Source: Eubacterium sp. (GTDB lineage: Bacteria; Bacillota; Clostridia; Peptostreptococcales; Anaerovoracaceae). Taken from it: a stretch of 64,000 nucleotides of DNA. The notes under the pieces were generated by a model. The model did not search any database. It worked only from the letters and a program-made list of their open reading frames with translations, and had not been told where the DNA came from. This document shows, one piece after another, positions 29,868 to 38,790 of this stretch. Each line of letters opens with the position of its first letter. Within the stretch, counting starts at the first letter, position 1. The position numbers and the translations under genes are program-made. The stretch covers positions 18,020 to 82,019 of the forward strand of contig JAETRU010000010.1 in NCBI GenBank assembly GCA_021769965.1, given 5' to 3'.

Positions 29868-31283
29868 ATGAAGAAAACGAAAGAAGAAGAACTGAAGGAG
29901 TATCTGTCCGCCCTGTTTGATAAGAGAGGCTACAGCGGCATGGCGGTATGCGTCCGCGGACCGGAAGGCGTGCTCTTTGAAGAGGGCTTTGGTTTCAGAA
30001 ATGAGAAACAGGATCTGCCGGTGGATGGAGATACGATCTTCGGCATCGCGTCCATGAGTAAATCCATGACCGCGCTGGCCTGCTGCATCCTCGATGCAGA
30101 GGGCAAACTGAGTCTGGATGACCCGATTACCAAGTATTTTCCGACGCTTCACATCTGCGGCGCGCCGGATGAATGCGTGACACTGAAAACTCTGGCCATG
30201 CATAGAACGGGTCTGCCGCCTCTGCCTCCCCTGGAATGGTCCATCGCCATGAACAGCGAGGAAGAAGACAGCGAGTGGCTGCGTTATATGAGAGCGACGG
30301 CTCCTAATAAGATGGAGACTATCGACCAGATCGTAGACTATCTGGCTGAGAGTGATTTCGAGCCGCTGGGAGCGCCTGGTGAATACATGAGCTATTCTAA
30401 CGACGGTTACGCTCTGCTGTCCTATGTGGTAGATATGGCTGCCGGCATAACCCTGGAAGAATTTCTGGATCAGCGGATCTTTAAACCGCTGGGCATGAAC
30501 CGCAGTGTGCTGGATGAAGACTGCAGCCGGGCGAAAGCCATGGCGGGAGGCAATATCACCAGCCTCTTTGAAAAGGACTTTGAGTCCGGACAGCTGTACT
30601 GTGATGATAACTGGTCGGTGCTTCCGCCGTTTCGCGGCTGCGCCTGTGTCAAGTCCACAGCAGACGATATGAGCCGGTATTACAAGATGCTGGCTGACGG
30701 AGGTATGTGGGAAGGCAGACAGGTGATACCCGCTCAGGCGGTAGAGCTGATGATCGGTCAGGAATTCCCTGTGCGGAAACAGCCATATTACTGTATGGGC
30801 CTGAACAAATGCCGTATCGCGGATCAGACGGTCTGCTATCATACCGGAGGGCTTCACGGAGTTTCCTCTATCGGAGGCTTTATGAAGAACGGCTGCAGCG
30901 CCGTGGTCCTCTGTAACATGGGGGATGTGGACGTAGAAGAATTTCTGTGGGCCTGCTACAACTATATTCTGGACCTGCCTCTTGATGTTACGCATCGGTG
31001 GGCAGAACCAAACGGCAGCGTGTTCTCTATGCCGGAGGCGCTTTGCGGAGATTTCTTCTCAAAGGAAAGTCTGCCGGCGCATACTATCGTCACCTGGGAG
31101 GACGGACAGCTGAAGGCCGACTACGGCGGCCGCAAAACTCTGCTGAAGTACTGCGGAGGAATGGTCTTCGCGGCGGTGTCGGAAGCAGATCCGTCAAAGC
31201 GGATCAGTACATTCCAGTTTTTCCTCAGAGACGGAAAAGCCCACATGGTCCGGTGCTATAATAGAATCTATCAAAGAGTGTAG
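29868..31283 (+). CDS. Beta-lactamase-family serine hydrolase (D-aminopeptidase/DD-peptidase type)
   Basis: This 471-residue protein has the class C beta-lactamase/penicillin-binding fold. The three catalytic motifs are S-x-x-K in GIASMSKSMTAL (Ser about residue 63), Y-x-N in MSYSNDGYALLSY, and HTG in YHTGGLHGVSS. A C-terminal accessory domain (about 375-471) resembles the lipocalin-like end seen in D-aminopeptidases of this group. No signal peptide is present, so it acts in the cytoplasm, which suits a peptidase for imported peptides more than a cell-wall enzyme. It is first in a sigma-54 operon with a Dpp-type importer, which supports a role in hydrolysing D-amino-acid peptides or their derivatives. 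The exact substrate is unknown. Confidence 0.88.
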   Translation: MKKTKEEELKEYLSALFDKRGYSGMAVCVRGPEGVLFEEGFGFRNEKQDLPVDGDTIFGIASMSKSMTALACCILDAEGKLSLDDPITKYFPTLHICGAPDECVTLKTLAMHRTGLPPLPPLEWSIAMNSEEEDSEWLRYMRATAPNKMETIDQIVDYLAESDFEPLGAPGEYMSYSNDGYALLSYVVDMAAGITLEEFLDQRIFKPLGMNRSVLDEDCSRAKAMAGGNITSLFEKDFESGQLYCDDNWSVLPPFRGCACVKSTADDMSRYYKMLADGGMWEGRQVIPAQAVELMIGQEFPVRKQPYYCMGLNKCRIADQTVCYHTGGLHGVSSIGGFMKNGCSAVVLCNMGDVDVEEFLWACYNYILDLPLDVTHRWAEPNGSVFSMPEALCGDFFSKESLPAHTIVTWEDGQLKADYGGRKTLLKYCGGMVFAAVSEADPSKRISTFQFFLRDGKAHMVRCYNRIYQRV

Positions 31284-31339
31284 ACGCACTTTTATATGGT
31301 ATAGTATAGAATTGAATTTCACGGAAGGGAGATGTAATT

Positions 31340-32278
31340 ATTAGGAATTATGTAATTAAGCGAATCTTACAGGGAATCCTCCTGGTCATCTGTGTATCGT
31401 TTCTGGTATTCAGCCTGATGTATATGATGCCGGGTGATCCTATCGACATGATCGTTGACCGTAAGGTTTCAGCAGAAACGAAGGCGGAGATCGCCCATGA
31501 ACTGGGTTACGATCAGCCATTTTTTACCCAGTATAAAAACTGGGCTGTTGATGTACTTCACGGGGATTTTGGAACATCGGCAAGATATAAGGCTGATGTC
31601 TGGTCTCTGATGAAACAGAGGATCCCATACAGCCTGACGCTGTGTGTCTGGTCCCTGATCCTTGAACTGGTGGTCGCTTTGCCCCTCGGCCTGCTGTGCG
31701 CCATCAAGAAGGACGGGCTGTTCGACCGGTTTACGGTCAACTTTTCGCTGCTTCTGACAGCGGTTCCATCTTTCTGGCTGGCTGCACTGTTCATCCTGTT
31801 CTTCAGCGTAGAGCTGGGTGTTCTGCCGATCAGCGGCTATGGGAGCTTTGAGAACTGGATACTGCCGATCGCCGTCACTGTGCTGACCGGCATGGGAGGC
31901 ACCCTCCGTATTACTAAAACAGAGGTGCTGGAAGTATTTAATGAGAAATACGTGACTACGGCCTATGCGAAGGGTCTGCCTAAGAAGACGGTCATGGTCA
32001 AGCATGTGCTCAGAAACTCGCTGATCCTGGTCACCACGCTGGTATTCATGTCCATTCCGTGGCTGATCTCCGGCGCCGTTATCATTGAGAAGATCTTCGG
32101 ACTGCCTGGCATGGGCAATCTGCTGCTCAATTCTATTCTGGTGCAGGATATTCCGGTGGTACAGGCAGTGCTGCTGATCATCGCCATCCTGACCGTGATC
32201 TGCAACCTGCTCAGCGATCTTATCATGGGCGTTCTGGATCCGCGGATCAGATTATCCCTGAGCGGAGGTGACAACTAA
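31340..32278 (+). CDS. dppB: Dipeptide/oligopeptide ABC transporter permease (DppB type), apparent ATT start
   Basis: This 312-residue inner-membrane permease has six helices and the loop TAYAKGLPKKTVMVKHVLRNS, which contacts the ATPase subunits. The first transmembrane helix (YVIKRILQGILLVICVSFLV) is encoded upstream of the first available ATG at 31418, which lies inside the conserved MMPGDP block. No ATG, GTG or TTG in frame exists between the upstream stop region and 31418. ATT 31340, eight bases after AGGGAG, would give a normal N-terminus (ATT-Arg-Asn-Tyr). I take ATT as the start codon, a very rare choice, or possibly a sequence variant of ATG. The gene is 57 bases downstream of the serine hydrolase. 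Confidence 0.85.
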   Translation: MRNYVIKRILQGILLVICVSFLVFSLMYMMPGDPIDMIVDRKVSAETKAEIAHELGYDQPFFTQYKNWAVDVLHGDFGTSARYKADVWSLMKQRIPYSLTLCVWSLILELVVALPLGLLCAIKKDGLFDRFTVNFSLLLTAVPSFWLAALFILFFSVELGVLPISGYGSFENWILPIAVTVLTGMGGTLRITKTEVLEVFNEKYVTTAYAKGLPKKTVMVKHVLRNSLILVTTLVFMSIPWLISGAVIIEKIFGLPGMGNLLLNSILVQDIPVVQAVLLIIAILTVICNLLSDLIMGVLDPRIRLSLSGGDN

Positions 32279-32279
32279 G

Positions 32280-33125
32280 ATGAACAAGAAATGGAAAGAA
32301 ACACTCTATGAGTGCTGGAAGAATAAGAATTTTATGATTGGCTTCTTCATTTTGCTGTCGCTGATCCTGATCGCTATCTTTGCCGATGTTATCGCGCCTT
32401 ACGGCGTCAATGAACACGGCGTAGGAGGACGGTATGAGGCTCCGAGTGCAAAATGCTGGTTTGGTACGGATGATGTGGGCAGAGACGTATTCTCCCGTAC
32501 GATCTATGGTACCAGAATCGCCCTGTGGGTCGCTTTGCTGGGCGCTGTGATCCAGCTGGCCATCGGCGTGATCGTCGGTCTGGCCTGCGGATTCTTCGGC
32601 AAGTGGGTAGACAGAGTATTGACCTTCCTGACCGATCTGACCTGGTGTATTCCGGGAACCATTCTGGCGTTAGCCGTAGTTACCATGATCGGAAAGGGCC
32701 TGACCAATACCATCATCGCCATCTCTCTGGTCGCCTGGGCCAGTTACGCCCGAACGGTCAGAGCCAAGACCATGTCGCTGAAAAATATGGCCTTCGTGGA
32801 AACGGGCAAGGCCTTTGGCGAGAGCAATACAGCGCTGATGATCCGATATATCCTGCCGAATGTTATTCCATCGCTGATCGTTATGGTATCCCTGAATCTG
32901 CCGGGAACTATCATGTCCACAACGACACTGTCCTTCCTGGGACTGGGATCCCAGCCGCCTTCAGCAGACTGGGGACTTGCGATCTCTGTCGGTATCGACT
33001 CCATCAGACGCGCGCCGTGGCTCAGTGTGTTCCCTGGACTTGCTCTGGTGTACACGACCTTCGGTTTTAACCTTTTAGGTGAAGGGCTCAGAGACCTGCT
33101 CGACCCGCACATGAAATCACAGTAG
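32280..33125 (+). CDS. dppC: Dipeptide/oligopeptide ABC transporter permease (DppC type)
   Basis: This is the second permease subunit, 281 residues, with six helices. The N-terminal OppC-type region (KNKNFMIGFFILLSLILIAIF) is followed by the HWFGTDDVGRDVFSR-type motif (here CWFGTDDVGRDVFSRTIYG). The EAA-like loop reads METGKAFGESNTALMIRYILPN within the helical domain. ATG 32280 is chosen because GGAGGTGA lies eight bases upstream; a GTG at 32268 is in frame but lies within that site. It starts two bases after the dppB stop. Confidence 0.92.
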   Translation: MNKKWKETLYECWKNKNFMIGFFILLSLILIAIFADVIAPYGVNEHGVGGRYEAPSAKCWFGTDDVGRDVFSRTIYGTRIALWVALLGAVIQLAIGVIVGLACGFFGKWVDRVLTFLTDLTWCIPGTILALAVVTMIGKGLTNTIIAISLVAWASYARTVRAKTMSLKNMAFVETGKAFGESNTALMIRYILPNVIPSLIVMVSLNLPGTIMSTTTLSFLGLGSQPPSADWGLAISVGIDSIRRAPWLSVFPGLALVYTTFGFNLLGEGLRDLLDPHMKSQ

Positions 33126-33139
33126 AAAGGAGTATGGAT

Positions 33140-34114
33140 ATGAGTGAAGAATTATTGAGACTTGAACATCTGTCCATCGACTACAAGGTCAAGGACGGTT
33201 ACCTTTCTGCAGTAAACGACGTAAACTTTTCCGTGAACAAAGGAGAGGTGTTCGCAGTGGTCGGCGAGTCCGGCTGCGGAAAATCCACCGTGGCGCATAG
33301 TATCATGAACCTGCTGCCCGGCGGCAACGAAGAAATGAGCGGAAAGATCCTCTTTAAAGGGAAGGATCTGCGCCAGTGCACAAGTGAGGAGATGGAGAAG
33401 ATCCGCGGAGGAGAGATCGGAATGATCTTCCAGAACCCGCTGGATTCTCTGAATCCGGTCTATACCGTAGGCAGTCAGGTCGCCGAGGCGATCTCTCTGG
33501 ACAAAGTAGATAAAGTTGAGGCCTGGAACCGGGTGATCAAGCTGTTTCGGGATGTAAAGATGCCTGACGCCGAGGAGCGTGTAAACAGTTTTCCTCATGA
33601 GCTTTCCGGCGGAATGCGCCAGCGTGTCATGATCGCCATGATGCTTTCACGTAATCCGGAGCTGCTCATCGCGGACGAGCCTACTACTGCTCTGGATGTG
33701 ACCATAGAAGCGCAGATCCTGTCTATCATGAAGGATCTGAAAGATAAATACAATACAGCGATCATGCTGATCACCCATAACTTCGGTCTGGTTGCCGAGA
33801 TCGCGGACAAGATCGGCATCATGTACGCGGGAGAAATGGTTGAGAGCGGAGACGTCTATGAGATCTTCGCCAATCCGACGCATCCGTATACCCGCCTGCT
33901 GATGCAGGCTCTGCCGAGAAAGACTAAGGCAGAAGGCAGACTGCAGACCATCGACGGCTCGGTTCCGCGTATTACAGAGAAGAAACCGGAGTGCAGGTTT
34001 GCCAACCGCTGCCCGTATGCGCAGGAACGCTGCTTCAAAGAAGCGCCGGAGCTGGTCTACGTGAAGGATGATCACTTCTGCCGCTGTCATCTGGCCGGAA
34101 AGGAAGAAAAGTAG
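33140..34114 (+). CDS. dppD: Dipeptide/oligopeptide ABC transporter ATP-binding protein (DppD type)
   Basis: This is an ATPase subunit of 324 residues. Walker A GESGCGKSTVAHS, the Q-loop FQNPLDSLNPVYTVG, signature LSGGMRQRVMIAMML, Walker B LLIADEPTTALD and the switch His in LITHNFG are all present. The C-terminal oligopeptide-transport domain has the Cys cluster CRFANRCPYAQERC and DHFCRCH, which in some relatives binds an Fe-S cluster. ATG 33140 is preferred to 33134, as AAAGGAG is eight bases upstream. It is followed one base later by dppF. Confidence 0.93.
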   Translation: MSEELLRLEHLSIDYKVKDGYLSAVNDVNFSVNKGEVFAVVGESGCGKSTVAHSIMNLLPGGNEEMSGKILFKGKDLRQCTSEEMEKIRGGEIGMIFQNPLDSLNPVYTVGSQVAEAISLDKVDKVEAWNRVIKLFRDVKMPDAEERVNSFPHELSGGMRQRVMIAMMLSRNPELLIADEPTTALDVTIEAQILSIMKDLKDKYNTAIMLITHNFGLVAEIADKIGIMYAGEMVESGDVYEIFANPTHPYTRLLMQALPRKTKAEGRLQTIDGSVPRITEKKPECRFANRCPYAQERCFKEAPELVYVKDDHFCRCHLAGKEEK

Positions 34115-34115
34115 T

Positions 34116-35102
34116 ATGGAACAAAGAGTGATGATTAAACTGGATGGCCTGAAAAAATACTTTTCTATTTCGAAGGGCCTGATTAAAAAAACAACAACCT
34201 ACGTGAAAGCCGTAGATGATATATCTCTGGAGATCAAAGAGGGCGAGATCGTCGGTCTGGTAGGAGAGTCCGGAAGCGGCAAGACAACGCTGGCTCGCGT
34301 GATCTTAAATCTGACGAAAATGACGGGCGGCAACATCGTCATTGACGATATCGACCTGTCCAAGGCCACGAGAGCGCAGATAAAACAGCTGCGCAGCGAG
34401 ATCGCCGTAGTGTTCCAGGATCCGGCATCCAATCTGAATCCGAGACAGACGGTAGAAAGCTCTATCATGCGGCCGATGCTCATACACGGCGTACCTAAAG
34501 CGGAAGCAAAGCAGAAGGCAAAAGACGTGCTGGAAATGGTAAAGATGGACCAGAGATATCTGGACAGCTATCCTCACCAGCTATCCGGAGGCCAGCTGCA
34601 GAGAATCGCTATCGCCAGAGCTTTGGCGCTGAATCCGAAGGTCATGATCCTGGATGAGCCGACCAGCGCTCTGGACGTGTCCGTACAGGCACAGATCCTG
34701 AACCTGCTTCTGGATCTGCAGGAACAGCTTCATCTGACCTACCTGGTCATCACCCACGATCTGAACGTCATCAAGTACATCAGTGACAAGATCGCCGTTA
34801 TGTATCTGGGAAGACTGGTGGAGTTCGGACCGACGATGGAGATCGCGGAGCACGCCAAGCATCCGTATACCAGAGGACTGCTCAACGCGGCGCCGATTCT
34901 GGACCCGAATCTCCGTGACAGAGAGAAAGAGGTCATGGGCGGCGACCCGGGCAGTCTGATCAAGATCGGCGCCGGATGCCGTTTCTGCGACAGATGCAAA
35001 TATGCTACAGAAGAGTGCAAAGCCTCTATGCCTGAGGATATCATCATAGCTCCCGGCCACCAGGTGGCATGCTTCCATCCGTTGGATGAGAAGGAGTGTT
35101 AA
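34116..35102 (+). CDS. dppF: Dipeptide/oligopeptide ABC transporter ATP-binding protein (DppF type)
   Basis: This is the second ATPase subunit, 328 residues. Walker A GESGSGKTTLAR, Q-loop FQDPASNLNPRQTV, signature LSGGQLQRIAIARAL, Walker B MILDEPTSALD and His in VITHDLNV are intact. The C-terminal domain has CRFCDRCKYATEEC. The start at ATG 34116 follows the dppD stop by one base; upstream in-frame codons would overlap dppD. With DppB, DppC, DppD and the binding protein at 35167, the importer is complete. Confidence 0.93.
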   Translation: MEQRVMIKLDGLKKYFSISKGLIKKTTTYVKAVDDISLEIKEGEIVGLVGESGSGKTTLARVILNLTKMTGGNIVIDDIDLSKATRAQIKQLRSEIAVVFQDPASNLNPRQTVESSIMRPMLIHGVPKAEAKQKAKDVLEMVKMDQRYLDSYPHQLSGGQLQRIAIARALALNPKVMILDEPTSALDVSVQAQILNLLLDLQEQLHLTYLVITHDLNVIKYISDKIAVMYLGRLVEFGPTMEIAEHAKHPYTRGLLNAAPILDPNLRDREKEVMGGDPGSLIKIGAGCRFCDRCKYATEECKASMPEDIIIAPGHQVACFHPLDEKEC

Positions 35103-35107
35103 AAAAG

Positions 35108-35126
35108 ATTGTAATAAAATTACAAT
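35108..35126 (+). other. Small stem-loop between dppF and the binding-protein gene
   Basis: ATTGTAAT (35108-35115) and ATTACAAT (35119-35126) form a perfect 8-bp AU-rich stem. It could modulate mRNA stability so that the binding protein is made in excess. Too weak to be a terminator. Confidence 0.35.
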
Positions 35127-35166
35127 AGATTAAGTTCAAAACCGAATTTTATAAGGAGGACCAAAA

Positions 35167-36726
35167 ATGAAAAAGAAATTATTAGTGTTGGGCCTGATCG
35201 CAGCATTAGTGTTCAGCATGGCTGCATGCGGCGGCGGAGATGAAGGCGGCGGAGAATCCGCTAAGACCAATCTGACGATCATCGACGGCGAGTGGTATGG
35301 TCTGGATACCTATCAGCTGGACAGCACAGCTGGCGCACAGGGACTCAACTCCACAGGACTTTTCCAGTGGGATCCTGAGAAGAACGAAATGGTAGACAAC
35401 GTATGTACTGACTGGGAACTCAGCGAGGACGGCAAGACCGCGACCTTTAATGTACCGGAAGGCATGAAGTATTCCACCGGCGAACAGGTTGAGCCGGAAG
35501 ACGTTGTTGCGTCTTTAGAGCATGGTCTGAAAGTCAGCCCGTACAAAGACGGTTATGACAACATCGAGTCTATGGATGTTGACGGAAGAACAGTAACTCT
35601 GCACCTGAGCGAGTTCCGTTCCGATATGCAGTACTATCTGTGCGCAGGTTTCGTAACTGTTATCGATAAGGACGAGCTGGACAACATGAGCGACGAAGAA
35701 CTGATGTGGGGATGCCACCCTTACGGCATGTACGCACTGGCTGAAGACGGATATGTATCCGGTTCCGAGGTCAACCTGGTTAGAAACGAAGGTTTCAAAT
35801 GCGCTAACCCGCTGGTAGAGAACAAGGAAGCAGGCAAATTTGAAACTGTCAAGGTAAGATTCAACGTAGAAGCTTTCACACAGACAGAGGATCTGCTGGC
35901 AGGCAATGTAGATATGCTTATGTCACTGGACAGCGACCAGTATCTGGAACTGAAGGATAACAAGGATGTTCAGATGGCAGATACCACTTATCCGAACATC
36001 ACCTATTTTGAAATGAACACTGACAGAGACATCTTCAAGGATGAAAAAGTCCGTAAGGCTCTGGCTCTGGCTCTGGACAGAGAAGGTCTGGCAGAAGCTA
36101 CAGACGGAATCATTGAACCTTCTTACTCCATGATCACCAACGGTATGCAGAACTTCAACCAGGATGCAGAAGACTGGTTCAAGGGAAATCTGGCAAACGA
36201 TCCTGAGCAGGCTAAGAAGCTGTTAGAGGAAGCTGGCTGGAAAGAAGGCAAAGACGGTTATCGTGAAAAGGACGGCAAAGTATTAGAGTTCACATGGTAT
36301 GCATGGACTGACCAGACAACTCTTCCTGAAACTATGGCAGAACAGTTCAAGCAGGTAGGATTCAAGATGAACATCGAAACTATCGACTGGAACTACGTAT
36401 ATGACAACATCAACAATGATGACTATGACGCAGGTATCGAATGGCTGTCCTGGGCAGAGCCTATGCTGATCTTCAACGCCTGCTACTATGACCTGAATGC
36501 TCCGGGAAATACCGACGCATATTATGAAAAGGTAAAGAAGGCAGCTCACGAGCTGGATACTGATAAGAGAACAGAAATGGTAGGAGACCTCCAGATGGAT
36601 CTCTTCAAGAACGTCAACATGATCCCTATGTATGCTGAACTTTCCTTCACTGCAATGAACAAGGATCTGAAGGGATTCAACGTACTGGCAGACGGCAGCG
36701 CGCCTCTTAACGATCTGGCATACTAA
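35167..36726 (+). CDS. Peptide-binding lipoprotein of the ABC importer (DppA/OppA type)
   Basis: This 519-residue SBP_bac_5-family solute-binding lipoprotein has a signal peptide ending LVFSMAACGGG, with Cys at about residue 21 as the lipidation site. A Gly/Glu linker follows. The mature part contains ICTDWELSEDGKTATFNVPEG-like DppA features (here VCTDWELSEDGKTATF), GCHPYGMYAL, PNITYFEMNTDRDIF and FKDEKVRKALALALDR, typical of group 5 binding proteins. It captures peptides at the membrane surface for the DppBCDF importer. AAGGAGG precedes the ATG. A 12-bp stem-loop follows. Confidence 0.92.
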   Translation: MKKKLLVLGLIAALVFSMAACGGGDEGGGESAKTNLTIIDGEWYGLDTYQLDSTAGAQGLNSTGLFQWDPEKNEMVDNVCTDWELSEDGKTATFNVPEGMKYSTGEQVEPEDVVASLEHGLKVSPYKDGYDNIESMDVDGRTVTLHLSEFRSDMQYYLCAGFVTVIDKDELDNMSDEELMWGCHPYGMYALAEDGYVSGSEVNLVRNEGFKCANPLVENKEAGKFETVKVRFNVEAFTQTEDLLAGNVDMLMSLDSDQYLELKDNKDVQMADTTYPNITYFEMNTDRDIFKDEKVRKALALALDREGLAEATDGIIEPSYSMITNGMQNFNQDAEDWFKGNLANDPEQAKKLLEEAGWKEGKDGYREKDGKVLEFTWYAWTDQTTLPETMAEQFKQVGFKMNIETIDWNYVYDNINNDDYDAGIEWLSWAEPMLIFNACYYDLNAPGNTDAYYEKVKKAAHELDTDKRTEMVGDLQMDLFKNVNMIPMYAELSFTAMNKDLKGFNVLADGSAPLNDLAY

Positions 36727-36757
36727 ATTATTTGTTTTAGATAAAGCATAGTACACG

Positions 36758-36784
36758 GCGGCTGTCTGCAACGCAGACAGCCGC
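36758..36784 (+). terminator. Stem-loop after the binding-protein gene
   Basis: GCGGCTGTCTGC (36758-36769) pairs with GCAGACAGCCGC (36773-36784) with a 3-base loop. There is no T-run, so it may act as a 3' stabiliser or partial terminator before the second sigma-54 promoter. ATCCTGTT/AACAGGAT arms follow at 36809-36834. Confidence 0.5.
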
Positions 36785-36907
36785 TGCTGTAAAGACAGAT
36801 AAAGAACCATCCTGTTAAATAAGATGAAACAGGATTATATATGATACGCTTTATAAAATTTGCCAGTCTGAGAACCCGTAAGGCTTGATTTTGCTGGGTT
36901 TTCAGAA

Positions 36908-36923
36908 TGGCATGAAACTTGCT
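36908..36923 (+). promoter_or_regulatory. Second sigma-54 (-24/-12) promoter
   Basis: TGGCATGAAACTTGCT matches TGGCAC-N5-TTGCW, with GG at 36909-36910 and GC at 36921-36922. It drives the racemase/peptidase genes starting at 36981. The pairing with the promoter at 29782 suggests one activator for both units. Confidence 0.75.
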
Positions 36924-36980
36924 ATAAGAAATAACGAAAAGTAAACGATATATTAAAGCAGCAGAAAGGCGTTTATAGTT

Positions 36981-37703
36981 ATGAAAAAGAAGATTGGCGT
37001 ACTGGGAGGCATGGGCCCTATGGCTTCTCAGCTGTTCTACAAAATGGTGACAGAAAAAACATGCGCGTCCTGCGATCAGGATCATGTAAGCATGGTTATC
37101 TGCAGCGATACCTCTATGCCGGACCGCACGGGCGCAATCCTGAGCGGGCAGCTGCAAGAGGTGCACGATAAAATGCTCTCTGACGCTAGAATGCTGGAAG
37201 AGTGCGGGTGTCAGGCGATTGCCATCACCTGCAATACGGCTCATTATTTTGCGGATATGATTGCAGATGAGCTCAGCATTCCAATCATTCATATGATAAA
37301 AGAGACAGTCAGCAGAATTACAGAAGAAGCGCCCGGCAGCAAGGTGGCGATCCTGGCCACCGACGGAACGATACAGACCGGCATCTATCAGAAGAGAATG
37401 GAAGAAGCCGGACTTAGACCGTATGTTCCGGACGCGGAGCTTCAGAGCATTGTCATGTATCAGATCTATGACTGCGTAAAGGCCGGAAAACCTTATGACG
37501 CAGAGAAGTGGAACGTTCTTGATCGAACCGTTCGGGCTGCGGGCTGCACCCATGCTATCATGGGCTGCACAGAGCTGTCCGTGATCAAAGCCGACGAGGG
37601 ACTGGATGACTTCTACCTTGATCCAATGGAAGTATTGGCAGAGAAAGTGATCGAGTTCAGCGGCGGAAAAGTGAAGCGCGGAAGCGACCAGGTACAGTGG
37701 TAA
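36981..37703 (+). CDS. Aspartate/glutamate racemase family protein
   Basis: This 240-residue cofactor-independent racemase has two catalytic Cys residues, in AITCNTAHYF and IMGCTELSV, and the N-terminal GVLGGMGPMAS loop. It would interconvert L- and D-acidic amino acids or a related substrate. In this regulon the likely job is converting D-amino acids freed by the downstream peptidases. It begins 58 bases after a sigma-54 promoter and is followed by the DmpA-type gene after 48 bases. Aspartate versus glutamate specificity cannot be told from the sequence. Confidence 0.9.
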   Translation: MKKKIGVLGGMGPMASQLFYKMVTEKTCASCDQDHVSMVICSDTSMPDRTGAILSGQLQEVHDKMLSDARMLEECGCQAIAITCNTAHYFADMIADELSIPIIHMIKETVSRITEEAPGSKVAILATDGTIQTGIYQKRMEEAGLRPYVPDAELQSIVMYQIYDCVKAGKPYDAEKWNVLDRTVRAAGCTHAIMGCTELSVIKADEGLDDFYLDPMEVLAEKVIEFSGGKVKRGSDQVQW

Positions 37704-37751
37704 AAGAATCGTGCGCATATATTAAATTATTATGAAAGAGGAGGAAAGAAG

Positions 37752-38777
37752 ATGGGACTGCCTGAAAACAGCAGAGCAAAAATACAGAATAAATACCCAA
37801 AGGGTAAGAAAAACCTGATTACCGATGTACCTGGCGTTAAGGTGGGGCATGTAACACTGCAGGATGATGAAAAAGATATCCATACCGGTGTAACTGCAAT
37901 ACTGCCTCATGAAGGAAACCTGTTTAAGAACAAGGTGACTGCCGGCGTGTCTGTGATCAACGGGTTCGGCAAAAGCGCCGGACTGGTTCAGATCGATGAA
38001 CTGGGAACTATCGAGTCACCGATCATTATGACCAACACGTTCAGTGTAGGTACAGCTATCAACGCATCCCTGAGATACATACTTGCCGAAAATGAAGATA
38101 TCGGTGTTTCCACCTGCACGGTAAACTGTGTAGTTACAGAGTGCAATGACGGCGGACTCAATGATATCCGCGGCATGCACGTGACTGAGCAGGACGTGCT
38201 GACAGCCCTGGATAACGCCGCTGAAGATTTTGAAGAAGGAGCGGTCGGTTCCGGTACAGGCATGTGCTGCATGGGCATCAAAGGCGGGATCGGTTCCGCG
38301 TCAAGAATCGTAAAGGTCAAAGACAAGGAATTTACCATAGGCGCTATTTTGATGTCAAACTTCGGAGAGCTTGGAAACCTGCGTATCGACGGACAGAGGA
38401 TCCCGACGCCGCTTCCGAAAACCGGCGAAAAGGATAAGGGTTCTGTCATCATCGTGCTGGGTACGGATCTGCCGCTCAATGACCGGCAGCTGCGCCGCGT
38501 CGCGAAGCGTGCCACCGTGGGACTGGGCAGAGTCGGATCTTATCTTGGAAACGGCAGCGGAGATATTGCTATTGCGTTTTCTACCAGCAATATCGTGCCT
38601 CATTACTGTGAAGGCGGCATCGTGGACATGAAGATGGTCCACGACGATTCCCTGGACTGCATCTTTGAGGCAACGGCGGAGGCTGTAGAAGAGGCTGTGA
38701 TCAGCTCTCTGTATCACGCGGAGACGGTCAAAGGCATCCGTGGCAAGGTATTGTATGGTTTGAGAGAATTTATCTAA
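37752..38777 (+). CDS. P1-family peptidase (DmpA/BapA-type aminopeptidase)
   Basis: This 341-residue Ntn-type hydrolase is synthesised as a precursor and cleaved autocatalytically before a nucleophile in the late third. The likely site is within LGNGSGDIAIAFST (about residue 265). Other family blocks are VPGVKVGHVTL near the N-terminus, GVSVINGFGKSAGL and VGSGTGMCCMGIKGGIGSASR. Relatives hydrolyse N-terminal D-Ala, D-amino acid esters/amides or beta-amino acids from peptides. Its place between a racemase and an M55 D-aminopeptidase supports D-residue peptide breakdown. GAGGAAAG precedes the ATG. Confidence 0.9.
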   Translation: MGLPENSRAKIQNKYPKGKKNLITDVPGVKVGHVTLQDDEKDIHTGVTAILPHEGNLFKNKVTAGVSVINGFGKSAGLVQIDELGTIESPIIMTNTFSVGTAINASLRYILAENEDIGVSTCTVNCVVTECNDGGLNDIRGMHVTEQDVLTALDNAAEDFEEGAVGSGTGMCCMGIKGGIGSASRIVKVKDKEFTIGAILMSNFGELGNLRIDGQRIPTPLPKTGEKDKGSVIIVLGTDLPLNDRQLRRVAKRATVGLGRVGSYLGNGSGDIAIAFSTSNIVPHYCEGGIVDMKMVHDDSLDCIFEATAEAVEEAVISSLYHAETVKGIRGKVLYGLREFI

Positions 38778-38790
38778 AAGAGGTAGGCAT

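Noticed and set aside
29862..30995. A 377-codon minus-strand frame opposite the serine hydrolase
   Set aside because: The hydrolase motifs are complete on the plus strand, and the antisense frame would remove the sigma-54 promoter region from its context.
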